Shown one piece after another: positions 10,723-22,193 of a DNA stretch of 64,000 nt. The position numbers and the translations under genes were made by a program. Each line of letters begins with the position of its first letter. Within the stretch, counting starts at the first letter, position 1. The notes under the pieces are model-generated. The model ran no database searches, was not told the origin of the DNA, and saw only the letters and a program-made list of their open reading frames with translations. Source of the stretch: Omphalotus guepiniiformis (Eukaryota; Basidiomycota; Agaricomycetes; Agaricales; Omphalotaceae); the NCBI GenBank assembly GCA_028554645.1, contig JAQOOI010000078.1:806001-870000 (forward strand). Reading direction: 5' to 3'.

Positions 10723-13461
10723 ATGGCTCCTGTAGGTTCGAAATTAAGTTTCGAACAGCTCATAGATGCGATTTTGTACAAGACTACGAAGAGTCGTTCG
10801 AAGATGAGTAGGTGAGGGCGTTGAATTTATTGATGGTTGGATTGGTGTTATATGAAGTTGATTCTTATGTTTTTGTGTGTTATGTTTATGATGCAGAAGT
10901 ATACCATAGACGAGGTACGCTTGTGTGTCTGTCTTCCTTATCCGAACGGACTGCGGACTGATTCACCTACCTACCGCGTGTAACAGCTCGATATAATGGA
11001 ATCCAAACTCCAAATCGCCGCATCATTCCTACGAGGCGCAAGAAATTCCCTACAACCCATACATAAACTACCCCCCGAACTACTCGTCCTCGTATTTGAT
11101 CAAACTCGAGAGAAACTTCCTTCGTTTCTTCCCATGTCCTGCGATCCCGGTACACCTACACCTACACATACATCAAGTACGATTACACCGACTACCGGTA
11201 TGGGCGACGCCCAATGGGGATGGTTATCACCAGTAAACGTATGTAGACTATGGAGAGGTGTAATCGCTACCTCGCCTTGTTTATGGTCTACTATCGATAC
11301 GTCTACCTCTACCTCTGCGATGTCGATTTGCCCCGAAAGGTTTTTGAGGAGGTCGGCGGAAGCTCCGTTGGTTGTTTATATCGGTGTTGGTGGTGTTGGT
11401 GGTACGAGGAGTTCACCGGTATCGGAGAGGTTCTTGAGGATGCTCGTTGAGAATTCGGATCGAATTAGGGAGTTACATCTCCATGCTGATTCTTTCGACT
11501 CCTCCGGGACGATCTATCAAAAGCTAACAAAACCAACAACAAACCTCCAAAGTCTAACAATCCTCACAAACGGTAAAAACATCCCCAACATCCCCAACGT
11601 CCCCAACATCTCCAACGGGGTTCTCCCACCGATATTCAATGGCACCATGCCAAAGTTGAAGAAACTTTGTTTGGGGTGGTTTACGTCTTGGCCTGGGGGG
11701 TATTTCCGTGGGTTGACGCATTTGTGTTTGGTTGATCAGAGGGAGGAGATGAGGATTGGGTTGGGGGAATTTTTGGAGTTTTTGGAGGGGTCGCCGGAGT
11801 TGGTGGAGTTGGATTTGGTTAGGGCTGGGCCTACGAGGGTTGAGGTTTTGGATACTCCTCCTCCTCCCCACTCCATCCCTACGTCAACGACCGCATCTTC
11901 CCCCGGAGGCGCAGGAAGAAAACTCGTATCCCTACCCCACCTCCGCGAACTAAACCTAGGCGACTGGCCCTCCTCACAATCCATCTCTCAATTCCTATCC
12001 CACCTGATTCTACCCACGAGAACGGATATGTATATCTGGGGACATCCCCTGACGAATCCAGGGGAAGATTTGGGGGCTTTGGTGCCGGAGGATTTGGGGG
12101 GGTTGGGGTGTTTGAGGGGGGTTAGGAGGTGGTTTTTTGCGAGGCAGCCGAGGGTTATACTTGATACGCCTTTTGTTGCTGTTACGGGGGGTGGTTTGGG
12201 ATCGCGGTTTGGGTTTGGGGGCGGGGGATGGGGCGAGGGTGCGGGTGAGGGTGCGGGGGTTGGTGGGGGTGAGGGAGAAGGAGAGAGAACGTTGTATATG
12301 TATGGGACGTTCACGTATTCTCAAGTTCAACCTATATTCTCGAAATACCCTCTTTCGGAAGTGACTTGTCTTGGGTTGAGAGATAGTTGTACGCCTCTGA
12401 ACACTAGCGCCATCACCACCTCCACCACCACCACCAGCATCCACGCCAGTGCCAACGCCGCCAACGCCATCGGGGTACAGAGAACGAACCCGAACCTGAT
12501 GCGTATGCCGGATAAGATATGGGTAGAGATGTTTGAGTGTTTACCGAGGTTGGAAGAGTTGAGGGTTATGGCGTTTAGGTCTGGGGGGATTACGAGGGCT
12601 GTTTTGGGGGCGCTGATGCCTAGGGGGGTAAAGGGAGGGATGAAAGCGGGGAGGGGTATGGTTTCTGCGGAGAAGGTTGTCGATGCGCTTGATAAACCCT
12701 CGAGGAGTGGGAATAGCCCTTCCGCGTCGTCGTCGACGTCGACGTCCTCTTCCACCACTCCAGTCCCCACCCCAATTCGCACACCCTCCTCGTCCTCCTC
12801 CAAACATACCCCATCAAACATCTCCCCATCTCCATCACCCTCATCACCCTCACCCTCGCCCCCCACGCCCCCCCTCGCCCTCCCCCCAGCCCCGCCACCC
12901 CCAAAAATCCTCTGCCCATCCCTAAAAACCCTAACAATCGAACACGATCTCCATCTCCCAGCGTATTTCATCTCTAATGTTATTTCTGCTAGGTCGGGTG
13001 CTGGGAGGCCGGTAGAGAGGGTTAAAGTTTTGGTTTTTAATGAGAGGCCTTTTGCTGAGCGTTCGGGTTCGAGTTCTGCTTCTTCGGGTACCATCGGAGG
13101 CGCAAGAGGAGGTGGTGGTGGTGGTGGGGTTGGAGAAGGAGGCACGGGAGGAGGGAGCGATGATGGGTATGCGGATACCGATACGGATACGGAAGTGGAA
13201 GGAGCCGAGGGTGAGGCGGAGGGGGAGGTAGAGGGTGAAGGAGAGGAGTTTAGACTTCGGATGGAGGATGATAGGAGGTTGTTGGAGAGGTGTATGAGGG
13301 ATTGTCGTGGGAGTGATGGGGAAGTGGAAGCGGAAGTGCGAGGAGGGAAAGGAGGGAGAGAGAGTGTGGTATTTGAGTATGACGTACCACTTTCGATGTG
13401 TATTGTTCCTGAGACTTGGCCTACGAGGGCTTTTGAGTGGTGTAGAGGGGGTTATACGTGA
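10723..13461 (+). CDS. F-box-like protein, paralogue C (low-complexity-expanded; 5' splicing doubtful)
   Basis: The main exon is 10987-13461 (about 820 residues), with IHKLPPELLVLVFDQTREKL, then WLSPVNVCRLWRGVIATSP. By analogy with A and B, exon 1 is 10723-10811 (MAPVGSKLSFEQLIDAILYK; 89 nt, the same length as in B) and the microexon is 10890-10914 (25 nt). The two bases before that microexon are AT, not AG; the nearest real AG (10895-10896) gives an 18-nt exon that puts the join out of frame and creates a stop. Translation might therefore start at the internal ATG 10996 (MESKLQIAASFLRG). The protein is longer than its relatives because of Gly-rich (about 12187-12290), Ser/Thr/Pro-rich (about 12710-12900) and Gly/Glu-rich (about 13080-13250) insertions. 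The function is presumed to be SCF substrate recognition. CDS borders upstream of 10987 are uncertain. Confidence 0.7.
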
Positions 13462-14351
13462 TTCGTTATACCGATTTGTGTAGGAGTAGTACTGTAATGA
13501 TATTTCTACTTGCGTATTTGAACGAACTCGCTGTGTATACTTAGACGTACACGTATGTATGTAAGTTGGGATTGGGATTCGGAAAGGCTTTTACAGCAGG
13601 TCGTGTACTATAGCAGTAATAGCAGTGTACTGTGTACTGGCGGATGGAGCAGTGCGCCTGGGTATATGCACTCCCCCCATGTCAAGCGTCGCGTCACACG
13701 TCAACGCGTCAAGCTTTCCAGCAGAGATTCGGAGCTAAGTTCCATATGGTCGCTACCGGGAAGCAGCAAGAGACTGGGTTCTTGACGCCTCAGGGAATTG
13801 AGGATTGGTAAGGATTATCTGTTATTTATGTTCTTGTCCGTATCCTGTAAAATTTGGGCGCTTACACTTACAGCGACGCCCACGCCGGCGTTGTGGCGAT
13901 GACAGGCGCCAACGCTCTTCCTTCCCGCTACAAGTTACTCAGCTCCATATATGCTATTCGTTGCTCCCTCCCGCAAATCTCTTCTTTTTTGCTCGGGCTA
14001 TGTAGCCGCATATACTTTGCTTTACAAATTCTCTTCAAGCCACGGTACCCGTATATCGCCGACTTGCATTCCCGTCAAGTGTCGAATGAAAAATGATAGC
14101 GCCAACGACGATAGCAACAATAGCAACGCACGTATTCAATCCAGGCGTGTTCAGGCCCCACTGAGTGGCACTGAGTCAGCTCTGGTTGCTGGGGTATCTT
14201 AGTAAGGTCTGATAGTTCTTGACGTCTCCCATCACAAAGTTGGTGACCAGGGTATAGACCTGGTAGCGACTTTCTAGGTTAAAAACAGCAAGACACACCG
14301 TCCTCAATATCCTTCATCAACAACAAAGAAAACGCCCCAAAGAATCAGAAA
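13462..14351. other. Spacer between F-box C and SDR gene
   Basis: About 890 bases. The short reading frames here have no recognisable content. The last 150 bases before 14352, including a CT- and AC-rich leader, should be the promoter and 5' UTR of the reductase. Confidence 0.5.
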
Positions 14352-15713
14352 ATGCCCATCCTCTCAACCGGCTCCAAAGTCCTCGTCTCAGGCGCAAACG
14401 GCTACGTCGCAACCTGGGTCGTCCGTCGTCTTCTCGAAAACGGTTACTTCGTTCGCGGGACCGTCCGATCCCCAGAAAAAGGATCACACCTAAACACGCT
14501 GTTCAAAGAGTTTAGGGAAAAGGGAAAGTTTGAACTTGTTGTTGTTCCTGATATTACGAAGGAAGGAGCTTTTGATGAAGCTGTGAAGGGGGTTGATGCT
14601 ATTGAGCATACTGCTTCGCCGTTTCATTTTAAGGTTGATGATCCTGAGGGTGCGTGATATTCGTTTATATCAATACTCTTCGACTTCAACTTAACTTACT
14701 CACTGTCTATGCAGAATTGATCGGTCCCGCCGTTAGTGGAACAACCGGTATCATCAAAAGCGCCTTAAAACTAGGCTCATCATCAACAATCCGTCGTATC
14801 GTCGTAACTTCATCCGCAGCAGCTGTATTCTCAATCCTCCCCGAACCCAAAGTTTTCGATGAGAATGACTGGAATGATCAATCGGTTGAAGAAGTCAAAG
14901 CTGGAGGGAAAGCATCGAGTGCTGCTGCGAAGTATAGAGCTAGTAAGGTTTTAGCTGAGAGAGGTATGTCCGTTATGGGGGTGAACTTATCGTATCTGGT
15001 CTAACACGAATAACGCCCGACGCAGCTGCTTGGGATATCTACAATGAAAATAAATCAAGCATTCCCTGGGATCTAGTCGTTCTCAACCCTCCATTCGTAT
15101 GTCCCTCTTCCTTTCCCCTTACCCTCATACTAACACCACACCATCCCATCCCACCCCACCCCATCCCCCACCCTACCCTACCCCCACCACCAGATCCTCG
15201 GCCCCTTCATCCACGAAATCCCCTCCCCCTCATCCCTCGGTACATCCTTAGGAGACTTCTACAACACCATCGTAAAACCCGACATGGGTGGAAAATCCCT
15301 CGCAGCTGTTGCATCTGGTTTAGGTGGTTGGATCGACGTACGTGATGTTGCTGATGCGCATGTTAGGGCTCTGGAGAAGGTAGAGGCTGGTGGGGAGAGG
15401 TTGATTGTTTGTGCTGGACCGCTTTGTTTTCAGGATTTTAGTGAGTCCCCGCCGTGAATCCTAGTATCTTGTACTATACTGATACTTGACTTGACCCCCC
15501 TCGTACGTAGTCGACGTCGCAAACTCCCTCTCACCCTCACCCATCCCATCCCACACGGATCTACCCAAAGGGAACCCCGGAGCTGGGAAAGCGCTTGTAC
15601 ATAAGATTACGTATGATACGAGGAAGAGTGGGAGGGTTTTAGGGTTGAGGTATAGGACGATGGAAGAGTTGACTAGGGATACGTTGGCTGATTTTGAGAG
15701 GAGGGGTTGGTGA
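14352..15713 (+). CDS. NAD(P)-dependent extended SDR (ketoreductase / dihydroflavonol-reductase-like)
   Basis: Five exons (14352-14649, 14715-14963, 15026-15096, 15194-15440, 15511-15713) give 355 residues, a typical length for this family. The nucleotide-binding motif is VSGANGYVATWVVRRLL near residue 9. Catalytic residues are Ser in VVTSSAAAVFS and the YxxxK pair in KYRASKVLAE. LNPPFILGP and GWIDVRDVADAHVRALE are typical of the GRE2/DFR-like carbonyl reductases. It would reduce a ketone or aldehyde to an alcohol with NADPH; the substrate is unknown. It lies next to OMT2 and the prenyltransferase group, so it may be a tailoring enzyme, but members are also common as stand-alone detoxifying reductases. 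All introns are GT-AG. Confidence 0.9.
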
Positions 15714-15759
15714 TTTGTTGGGCGGGTGATTGATTGATACTGTATATCTTGATGCCTTG

Positions 15760-15830
15760 ATGGGGGGAAGGGAGGGAGGGAGGAAGGGAGGGAATGATTA
15801 GAATGATAACAATACGATACGATACGATAG
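15760..15830. repeat. Simple-sequence tract (GGGA-type, then GATAC-type)
   Basis: Short purine-rich GGGA/GGAA units are followed by several copies of a five-base GATAC-like unit. The tract lies just 3' of the SDR gene and looks like an ordinary microsatellite. Confidence 0.6.
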
Positions 15831-17195
15831 AACGACAGTTGCGCTTCTGATGGACCCCCACTGATAGATGAAAACAAATCATGATGTTCTGGGATATATT
15901 CAGAGCTAGCTAGATAGCTATGTTCCAGTTCCAGTGCGCTGGGTTCAACAGCTTGTTGTGATGTCGTCTCCGAGATATGATTGATTGATTGATATCTGCA
16001 AGAAGTTGAATGCGGGATCGTAAGTAAGTATTGCGCAATTGATCCTTGGTGCTCGCCGCTCGCCCACGCGTGTGTCAATGTGGCAATTCTTCTTGAAGTT
16101 CAAATTGTGGTGTGGTGTGGTGTGGATGTTCGTTCTTACCGGTTTTCATGCCCTGTCAAGCTGTTTGTTTTGTGTCAAGGTTCTCCGACCTCATGCATCT
16201 GTGATGTTGATGTTGATGATGATGATGAGCGCTGAGCTATGTATGTAGGAAGATTTGTTTCCGAAGTCGTTGGAAATGGTTCAGAAGTTGGAGGAGGTAG
16301 TAGGATATAATTCGGTCATGATTCGGTCGGTCTAAATGACTATGTACTACATACTACATATGTATACTAAGGCTATGTCTGTCTGAAAGCCAATGCCTGC
16401 AACATATGAACACTGAAGCACAAAGGGTTGATAAATATTCTGGGACAAAAGCAACATGAGAGGACGGGCTAACACCCAGGCCTGAGTTTCCAAATCCAAT
16501 TCAGTACCGTGAAATCTCTCAGGCCCGGGTTTTCTGTGGATGGCTACACATGACACAGTACCTAAGATTGAAGTACATACTAGTGCCACAACACCATACC
16601 ATACCGCTCATGCAACGCACATACACGGCCAATGTCAATGTCAAAGTCTCATGATGATTGATGATTGATAAAGGCAGTGAACAGAACTAAGAACATCAGA
16701 TAAGTAAGTATCAAAGAGACAGCCACTTGATGAAAATTTGAAGGGGTCTGAAGACATTCTGTCAGAAATGTGTTGACATGGGTGTACATGTATGATGATA
16801 AAGTACTAGAGTGGTGATATACCATGTAGCTAAGAATGATTGGCATGTACCATGTCAATAGTAGTACTGATTCTATATCTGTCAAGTACAATCAGAATAC
16901 TATGACACTAAGACAGAACCATGTTAGAAATGTTGAGTGCTGAATAAAATCAATATAAAACTGAGAGATTGTAAGTAAGAAAAGCAATAAAAGTTCTCAC
17001 CTCAGAACACTTGGACAGTGTGTGAGACAGACATTTGTATGTAACTATGTGCATATGAATGAAAGAAATGAACAACCCCGAGCGGTGGACAGATTGACAG
17101 ACTTCCTTAGAGTATGCACCTTTTGCCTCCAACAGATAATTCCCAGAATACTAAATCTCAATGCCCTGCATTCATCTTACACAGAATCAGGAATT

Positions 17196-17203
17196 CTATA
17201 AAG
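17196..17203 (+). promoter_or_regulatory. TATA-like box of OMT2
   Basis: CTATAAAG lies about 42-49 nt upstream of the OMT2 ATG and mirrors the box before OMT1. Confidence 0.5.
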
Positions 17204-17244
17204 TGTTGGATTCCAAAACAAAAAGTTCACTCACTTCAGTAAAA

Positions 17245-19201
17245 ATGTCTACTCCATCTCTTCTACGACAACTCTCCAATATCATCTCACAGGCTGTTGA
17301 AGATATTGACAATACCTTCACACAGAATGATCTTCAATATCCAGACATCAACCTTCCATTCAACCCCACCTCTCCAGCTGAAGGACTCTCCATGAATCCC
17401 TCTATAATTCCATCTACATTGCAGATTGTGTCTGCATGTGCCCAACTCAGTGCCATAGTCAATAATCCATCGTTGACTTTGTTTGATGCAGCTGGAGGTG
17501 TGAGTAACATCCATATTATTGATGGTTAAACAACTTAAGCAAAAGACTACTAGTTTCATATCTCATCTGCACTAAGAGTGGCTCTTGAAGCAAATGTAGT
17601 TGAGATTCTACGTAGACAGTCTCAGGGCTTACATGTTTCTGAAATTACTGCCAAGAATGGTATGGAGCCAGTACACCTAGGTAAAGAATTTGAAAATCCC
17701 TATAAATCATCTTGTTATTAGACTAATTGTTCTTAGCACGAGTCTTGCGTTTACTTGCTACCCATCACATCTTTATTGAAACAAGTCCAGACACATTCAA
17801 GAATAACCGTGTATCCTCCATGATGGATACTCTCAAGTCCTATGAAGAAATTCAGGCAAAGTATGTGAATCCAACTTATTCAACCCTTGATGTAATTTAA
17901 TTTTATGTTCTTTTAGCATCACAGAAAAGCATGTTGGTACTCCTGGCGTTGCTGCACTTTTAGAGCACACGTCAGTCACTCTCTACTTTCATTTTGTGTA
18001 TTTAATTATACTTATCAAATTCTACAGTACAGATGAAGTCATGAAAGGTTCTGCTTTCTTAACTGAAGTTCTGTTAGACAAGAAGACAGGCAACTCTGAT
18101 GCTTCTAAAGATATTGCTTTTGCTGTATGTCATCTATATATCTTATTGATACTTCAAAGCTACTCACTTTCATATAGTATGCATTCAAAACCAAGAAAGG
18201 AATCTTTGATTGGTTTGAAGAACCTGGCAATGAATATCGCCTGAAAAGATTTGCTGCTGCAATGGAAGGAGTAGCCAAGTTAAAACCCCCTAATGTCATC
18301 TTTAATGGTAAGATTGTTTATTCTCATCACAGAGAATGTTTCTCAATATTTCTAGGATTCAGCTGGGAAAGTCTTCCAGATGGTTCAACTATTGTGGATG
18401 TTGGTGGTGGATTAGGCCATACAGTTCTGGAAATTTTCTCAAAATATCCCAAGTTGAAGTATATTGTGCAAGATCGACCAAAGGTTATTCAAGAAGCAGA
18501 AGTGGTAAGCTTTTGTCATCAAAGAAGTGTTTGGCTTTATACAAAATGGAATATAGTTCTGGAAAAATCATACTCCTGATGCTTTGGACAATGGCAGTGT
18601 TGTGTTGCAAGGTACATACTAATACCTTGAATACCTTTAACTCTGACTTATATCTCTCTAATAGAACATGACTTCTACACACCACAAATAGCTAAAAATC
18701 CAGCTGTCTTCATGTGCTCTCTAATTCTCCATGACTATGGCAAACAAGTTGCCCAGAAAATCTTAAACCATCTTCATACTGCTGCCAGCACAGACACAAA
18801 ACTTCTGATAATTGATCAGGTATTAAATACATTGATTTAACCTTGTTGAGATATTGATTGTGTTGCTTAGGTTGTTCCCTATGCATGTTCTGATACCAGT
18901 ATGGATACTATTACACCAGGTATCACAGGTGCAACCCAATTACTATCACCTCCACCTCTACTAGCAAATCTTGGAAAGGCAAATGGCCTTACCTACCTAA
19001 GTGATTTGCAGGTATGTCAATTGTTGGTAGATTTGGATAACTATCACTAATTGTCAAGCATAGATGCTCACTAATACTGGTGGAGAAGAGCGCACTTTAG
19101 GCAGCCTTGTTGACTTATTAACAAGCAGTGGATGGAAGATAATTGAGTTGCACACCATACCTGGATCTATCCATAAACAAGTTGTTGCAGTGCCCATTTA
19201 A
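17245..19201 (+). CDS. O-methyltransferase (COMT-type, SAM-dependent), OMT2
   Basis: Eleven canonical exons were traced: 17245-17499, 17554-17680, 17737-17860, 17917-17970, 18028-18124, 18178-18307, 18356-18504, 18557-18611, 18665-18819, 18871-19011 and 19064-19201. They total 475 codons with the stop. The protein has the N-terminal dimerisation region (MSTPSLLRQLSNIISQAVED), the SAM motif IVDVGGGLGHTVLE (exon 7) and a LILHDYGKQVAQKIL segment whose His is at the position of the catalytic base in plant COMT-type enzymes. It closely resembles OMT1 in sequence and exon lengths and lies in the opposite orientation 7.6 kb away, so the two are a duplicate pair. It probably transfers a methyl group to a phenolic hydroxyl or carboxyl of a small metabolite. 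It begins the AT-rich biosynthetic segment. Confidence 0.92.
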
Positions 19202-20460
19202 AGTTGTATATCCCTAGGCTATACCACAAGGTTGATCTAATATTTATTTTGCTATTCATGTTTTATGTAGTATTGGTATATGCATTCTTGATTAGTCTAT
19301 CTTCACTTCAGAATTTAGTGATTCTGCTTTAAGTAGCAAGACTAATTGTGGGTGAGTTACTGAGAAGAATAAACAACTTCAAGTTATTGTCTGGTTACAT
19401 TTAACAAAGCTGCTTGTGAGACTACTAATTACACTTCTCATATGACATAGATGAGATGATACAGTGCATGAGGAAAATCTTTGAGATGACTTTCAAACAT
19501 TGTAAGCTTAGTATAAAATACATATATTAGGAATAGCAAACTCACATTGAGATATGTCCCGTAATGCCAGTATACTACCCCCAGTCAAGAAAAGTGACCT
19601 CATGGCTATAATCAGAATACTAACTCAAATCTGATGGATGGATAGATAGAAATTCTATGAAATCAAAAATGCTCAATCAGAAACTGGTTTGTAAGATTGA
19701 TCCAGTATGGTGGCTCTATAACATGCACTGCCAAGTTAAGATTGATATCTGTAAAGCTTGAGACAACATTGATTAATTGGGCTAGTGTTCAAAGCATGCT
19801 GTAAGAGTTATTTTCACATAGCTTGAATATCATCAAGATGTTCCATGATATCGGCTTTGCTATGATTCATCAAGGGTATTCTTACACCACTGCTCTGGTA
19901 GAAAAAACCTAGAAAATAATAGATGTTGAATACTAGCTTCTTTTGGTTGCATTTACTAAAAAATCTTCTGTGCTACATACAAATCACAATGTAAATGCAA
20001 CTAGACTGATTGGGAAAATTCTTGAAGAAGCCAGAAATTGTAACTTGCAAGGCTACTATACATCTGCTATACTAGATGTCTTCTTCAAATGTGCAGACTC
20101 AAAAGGACATCAAAGATATCAAAGATGAATTAGGCCAATGACAACCATTGGCAGAATACTAATCCCCAGAAGTGAACTAGTTATATACAAATGTGGCTGA
20201 TTTTATTTTTGATTTAGATTTACAATCAGAACAGTGAAGATAGACCACATGATGAAGAGAATGCCCAATTGAATCTTCTAGCATCTTTCTGATGAGAACC
20301 AATAATGTTTAAGTAGTGTGATAATTTGTTGCTAGTTAGTAATATATGTTATGAATGTCATTGTTTTCTTTGTTGTGTCTATATGCAACAAGATCAGAAA
20401 AGGTTGTAAAAGTCATAACATATCATAAAGCAGAACTTGAAAAATGCTAAACATAATAAA
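19202..20460. other. AT-rich spacer between OMT2 and the hydrolase
   Basis: About 1.26 kb between two convergent genes. It is AT-rich with short reading frames only (for example one at 19943-20128, with nothing recognisable in it). No repeat or RNA gene was seen. Confidence 0.5.
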
Positions 20461-21753
20461 TCAAAATTGAAAATTAATAAGATCCTCATCTTCCTCATCT
20501 GGATTCCATCCAGCACTCTTAAGCTCCGCTTCCCAAGGTGAAACAGATTTTTGAGGTAGGGGTGGTATCCCACCTATACTGTTTTTAACAATAAAATTAT
20601 AGAGCAATGTGTTCACTCTGGGAACAAATAAGTCAGCCAATGTCTTTGAAGATATCAATTAGTTCACATACTGCTGGCTGTAATCCACACACATCATATG
20701 AGGCGCATCTGGTATTATTGAGAGTGTGACATTAACTCCAGCATCTTTCAATTGATTTAGAAATGTTTCTGTATATGTGAGTGGATATGCTAAATCCTTC
20801 TCTCCAAACACCAACATAACTGGTGCTGATATTTGTGAAAGTGAGGCTGATGAATATGGTTTTCTTTCAACCAGGAAATCATATGTTGCTATCCGAAAGA
20901 AGTCTAAGTTGTCATGATTCCACCTTTGAACACATTTTGGGAATGCTACTCTTGATACACTATATTATAAAATAAGTGAATTAAGATTTTGATAGTAGGA
21001 AACGACCTACATATCCAATAATGGAGAAATCTTGTTGTTCAAATTATATTGCATAAAGCCATAAGCAGACTCCTTTAGCAGTTCTTCATCAATAGCAGGA
21101 GGGTTCATGAAGGCAGTAATCCATCTTTCATACCACTCATGATGTCCTTCTGCTACTTCTGGTAGCTAAGAGACTTGAGAGAATGAAATGAATCAGATAG
21201 AAATATTGAAAAATGACATACTTCTTCAAGGCACATTTGGGATATTAAGAAAAGGGAAAGCACTCTCTCGGGATGTAACACTGCTATCTGGGCTGCAATT
21301 GTTGTGGAAGAGGAGACTGCAACAATGTGACAAGTGGACAAGTGTAAAGCATCCTAAGTATCAAAAGATAAGTTTTCAAATCATCCTTAAGGGAGCTATT
21401 CATACCATTAGCATAATTACATCTTGAGCTGCCTCTGTTTGGCCATAACTATGTGGCAGTTTAGGGCCTGTAGTGTCACCATGCATCCGTAAATCAAAAG
21501 TTATAAGGTTGAATCTTCTGAGATCACAGTCTGCAAGCTGCCCTAAAAGGTATAAATTAGTGCATTATTGACAAGTAGATCAGTATTGCATACAATAGAA
21601 AATTTTCTGCTCAAAGATAATTGGATGAAGAAACAGGATGCTTGGAAGATTCTTATCAATAGCAACTTCTTGTATTGAGTTGGGTGTCGTAATACAGCAG
21701 TTATATTTGATAGTTCCAGCTGGTGTTAATACTTCAATTTCAGGCATTATCAT
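20461..21753 (-). CDS. Alpha/beta-hydrolase with atypical nucleophile elbow
   Basis: A multi-exon gene; the start is at 21753 or six bases inside it at 21747 (MPEIEVLTPAGTIKY). Segments in order are LPSILFLHPIIFEQKIFY, FNLITFDLRMHGDTTGPKLP, the elbow VAVSSSTTIAAQIAVLHPER, then VMLVFGEKDLAYPLT (candidate acid Asp) and IPDAPHMMCVDYS (candidate His). The last exon ends GWNPDEEDEDLINFQF. The fold assignment rests on the hydrolase order HxxG-like strand, DLRGHG-like loop, elbow, Asp and His. In the usual GxSxG elbow both glycines are replaced (A-V-S-S-S), so catalytic activity is not certain. It lies within the OMT2-P450-UbiA group and may hydrolyse an ester or lactone, or act as a non-catalytic or dehydratase-type fold. 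Exon borders were not all verified. Confidence 0.75.
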
Positions 21754-22193
21754 GCAGAGATAGAGAATGGGTAAGAAGCAAGCTTAGATTCAAGTGCTAG
21801 CTAGCAGCGGAGTTATATTGAGTCAAGTACACAGCTTCCTAAAATAGTTAAATGATACAACATCTTATAACAAAGATGAAAGATGTGATTGCTATATTTT
21901 TAAACCTCAAACAGATATCATAATATGTTATATATGTTTGTTAAGATATATTCTTAAGAAATTCACAGCCTTGTTAACTCTCAACACAGCCAAGCAGCAT
22001 TTTCCATCATTGCAGCATTGTAAACATACATTCAGAGAGTGCTTTTGTTAAAATGATCTTTGCAAACTATTGTGATATACTCTATGCCATTGAATACATA
22101 CTATAACCACAGCAAATCAAGAAGGTATTGCATAGTTGAAATTGATACTAAAGACTAAGATGTATCAGAAGTAATAAGCACTCTGTTGCCATA
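21754..22193. other. Spacer between hydrolase start and P450 end
   Basis: A 440-base AT-rich gap between two minus-strand genes. It should carry the hydrolase promoter and the P450 3' UTR; no specific motif was recognised. Confidence 0.5.

Larger units (their letters stand above)
15714..17244. other. Spacer before OMT2, with simple repeats
   Basis: About 1.5 kb. It contains a GGGA/GGAA-rich tract at about 15760-15795, a GATAC tandem stretch at about 15810-15830 and a TGTGG tandem at about 16108-16125. From about 16.3 kb the DNA becomes AT-rich. No gene was supported. Confidence 0.5.

Noticed and set aside
12010..13145. Long minus-strand frames opposite F-box gene C
   Set aside because: They are shadows of the GC-rich, low-complexity coding exon on the plus strand and show only Pro/Arg/Gly-biased composition without family features.
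19943..20128. Short frame in the AT-rich spacer after OMT2
   Set aside because: No recognisable motif, no clear start context and no adjoining exon; a chance frame in a long AT-rich gap is likelier.
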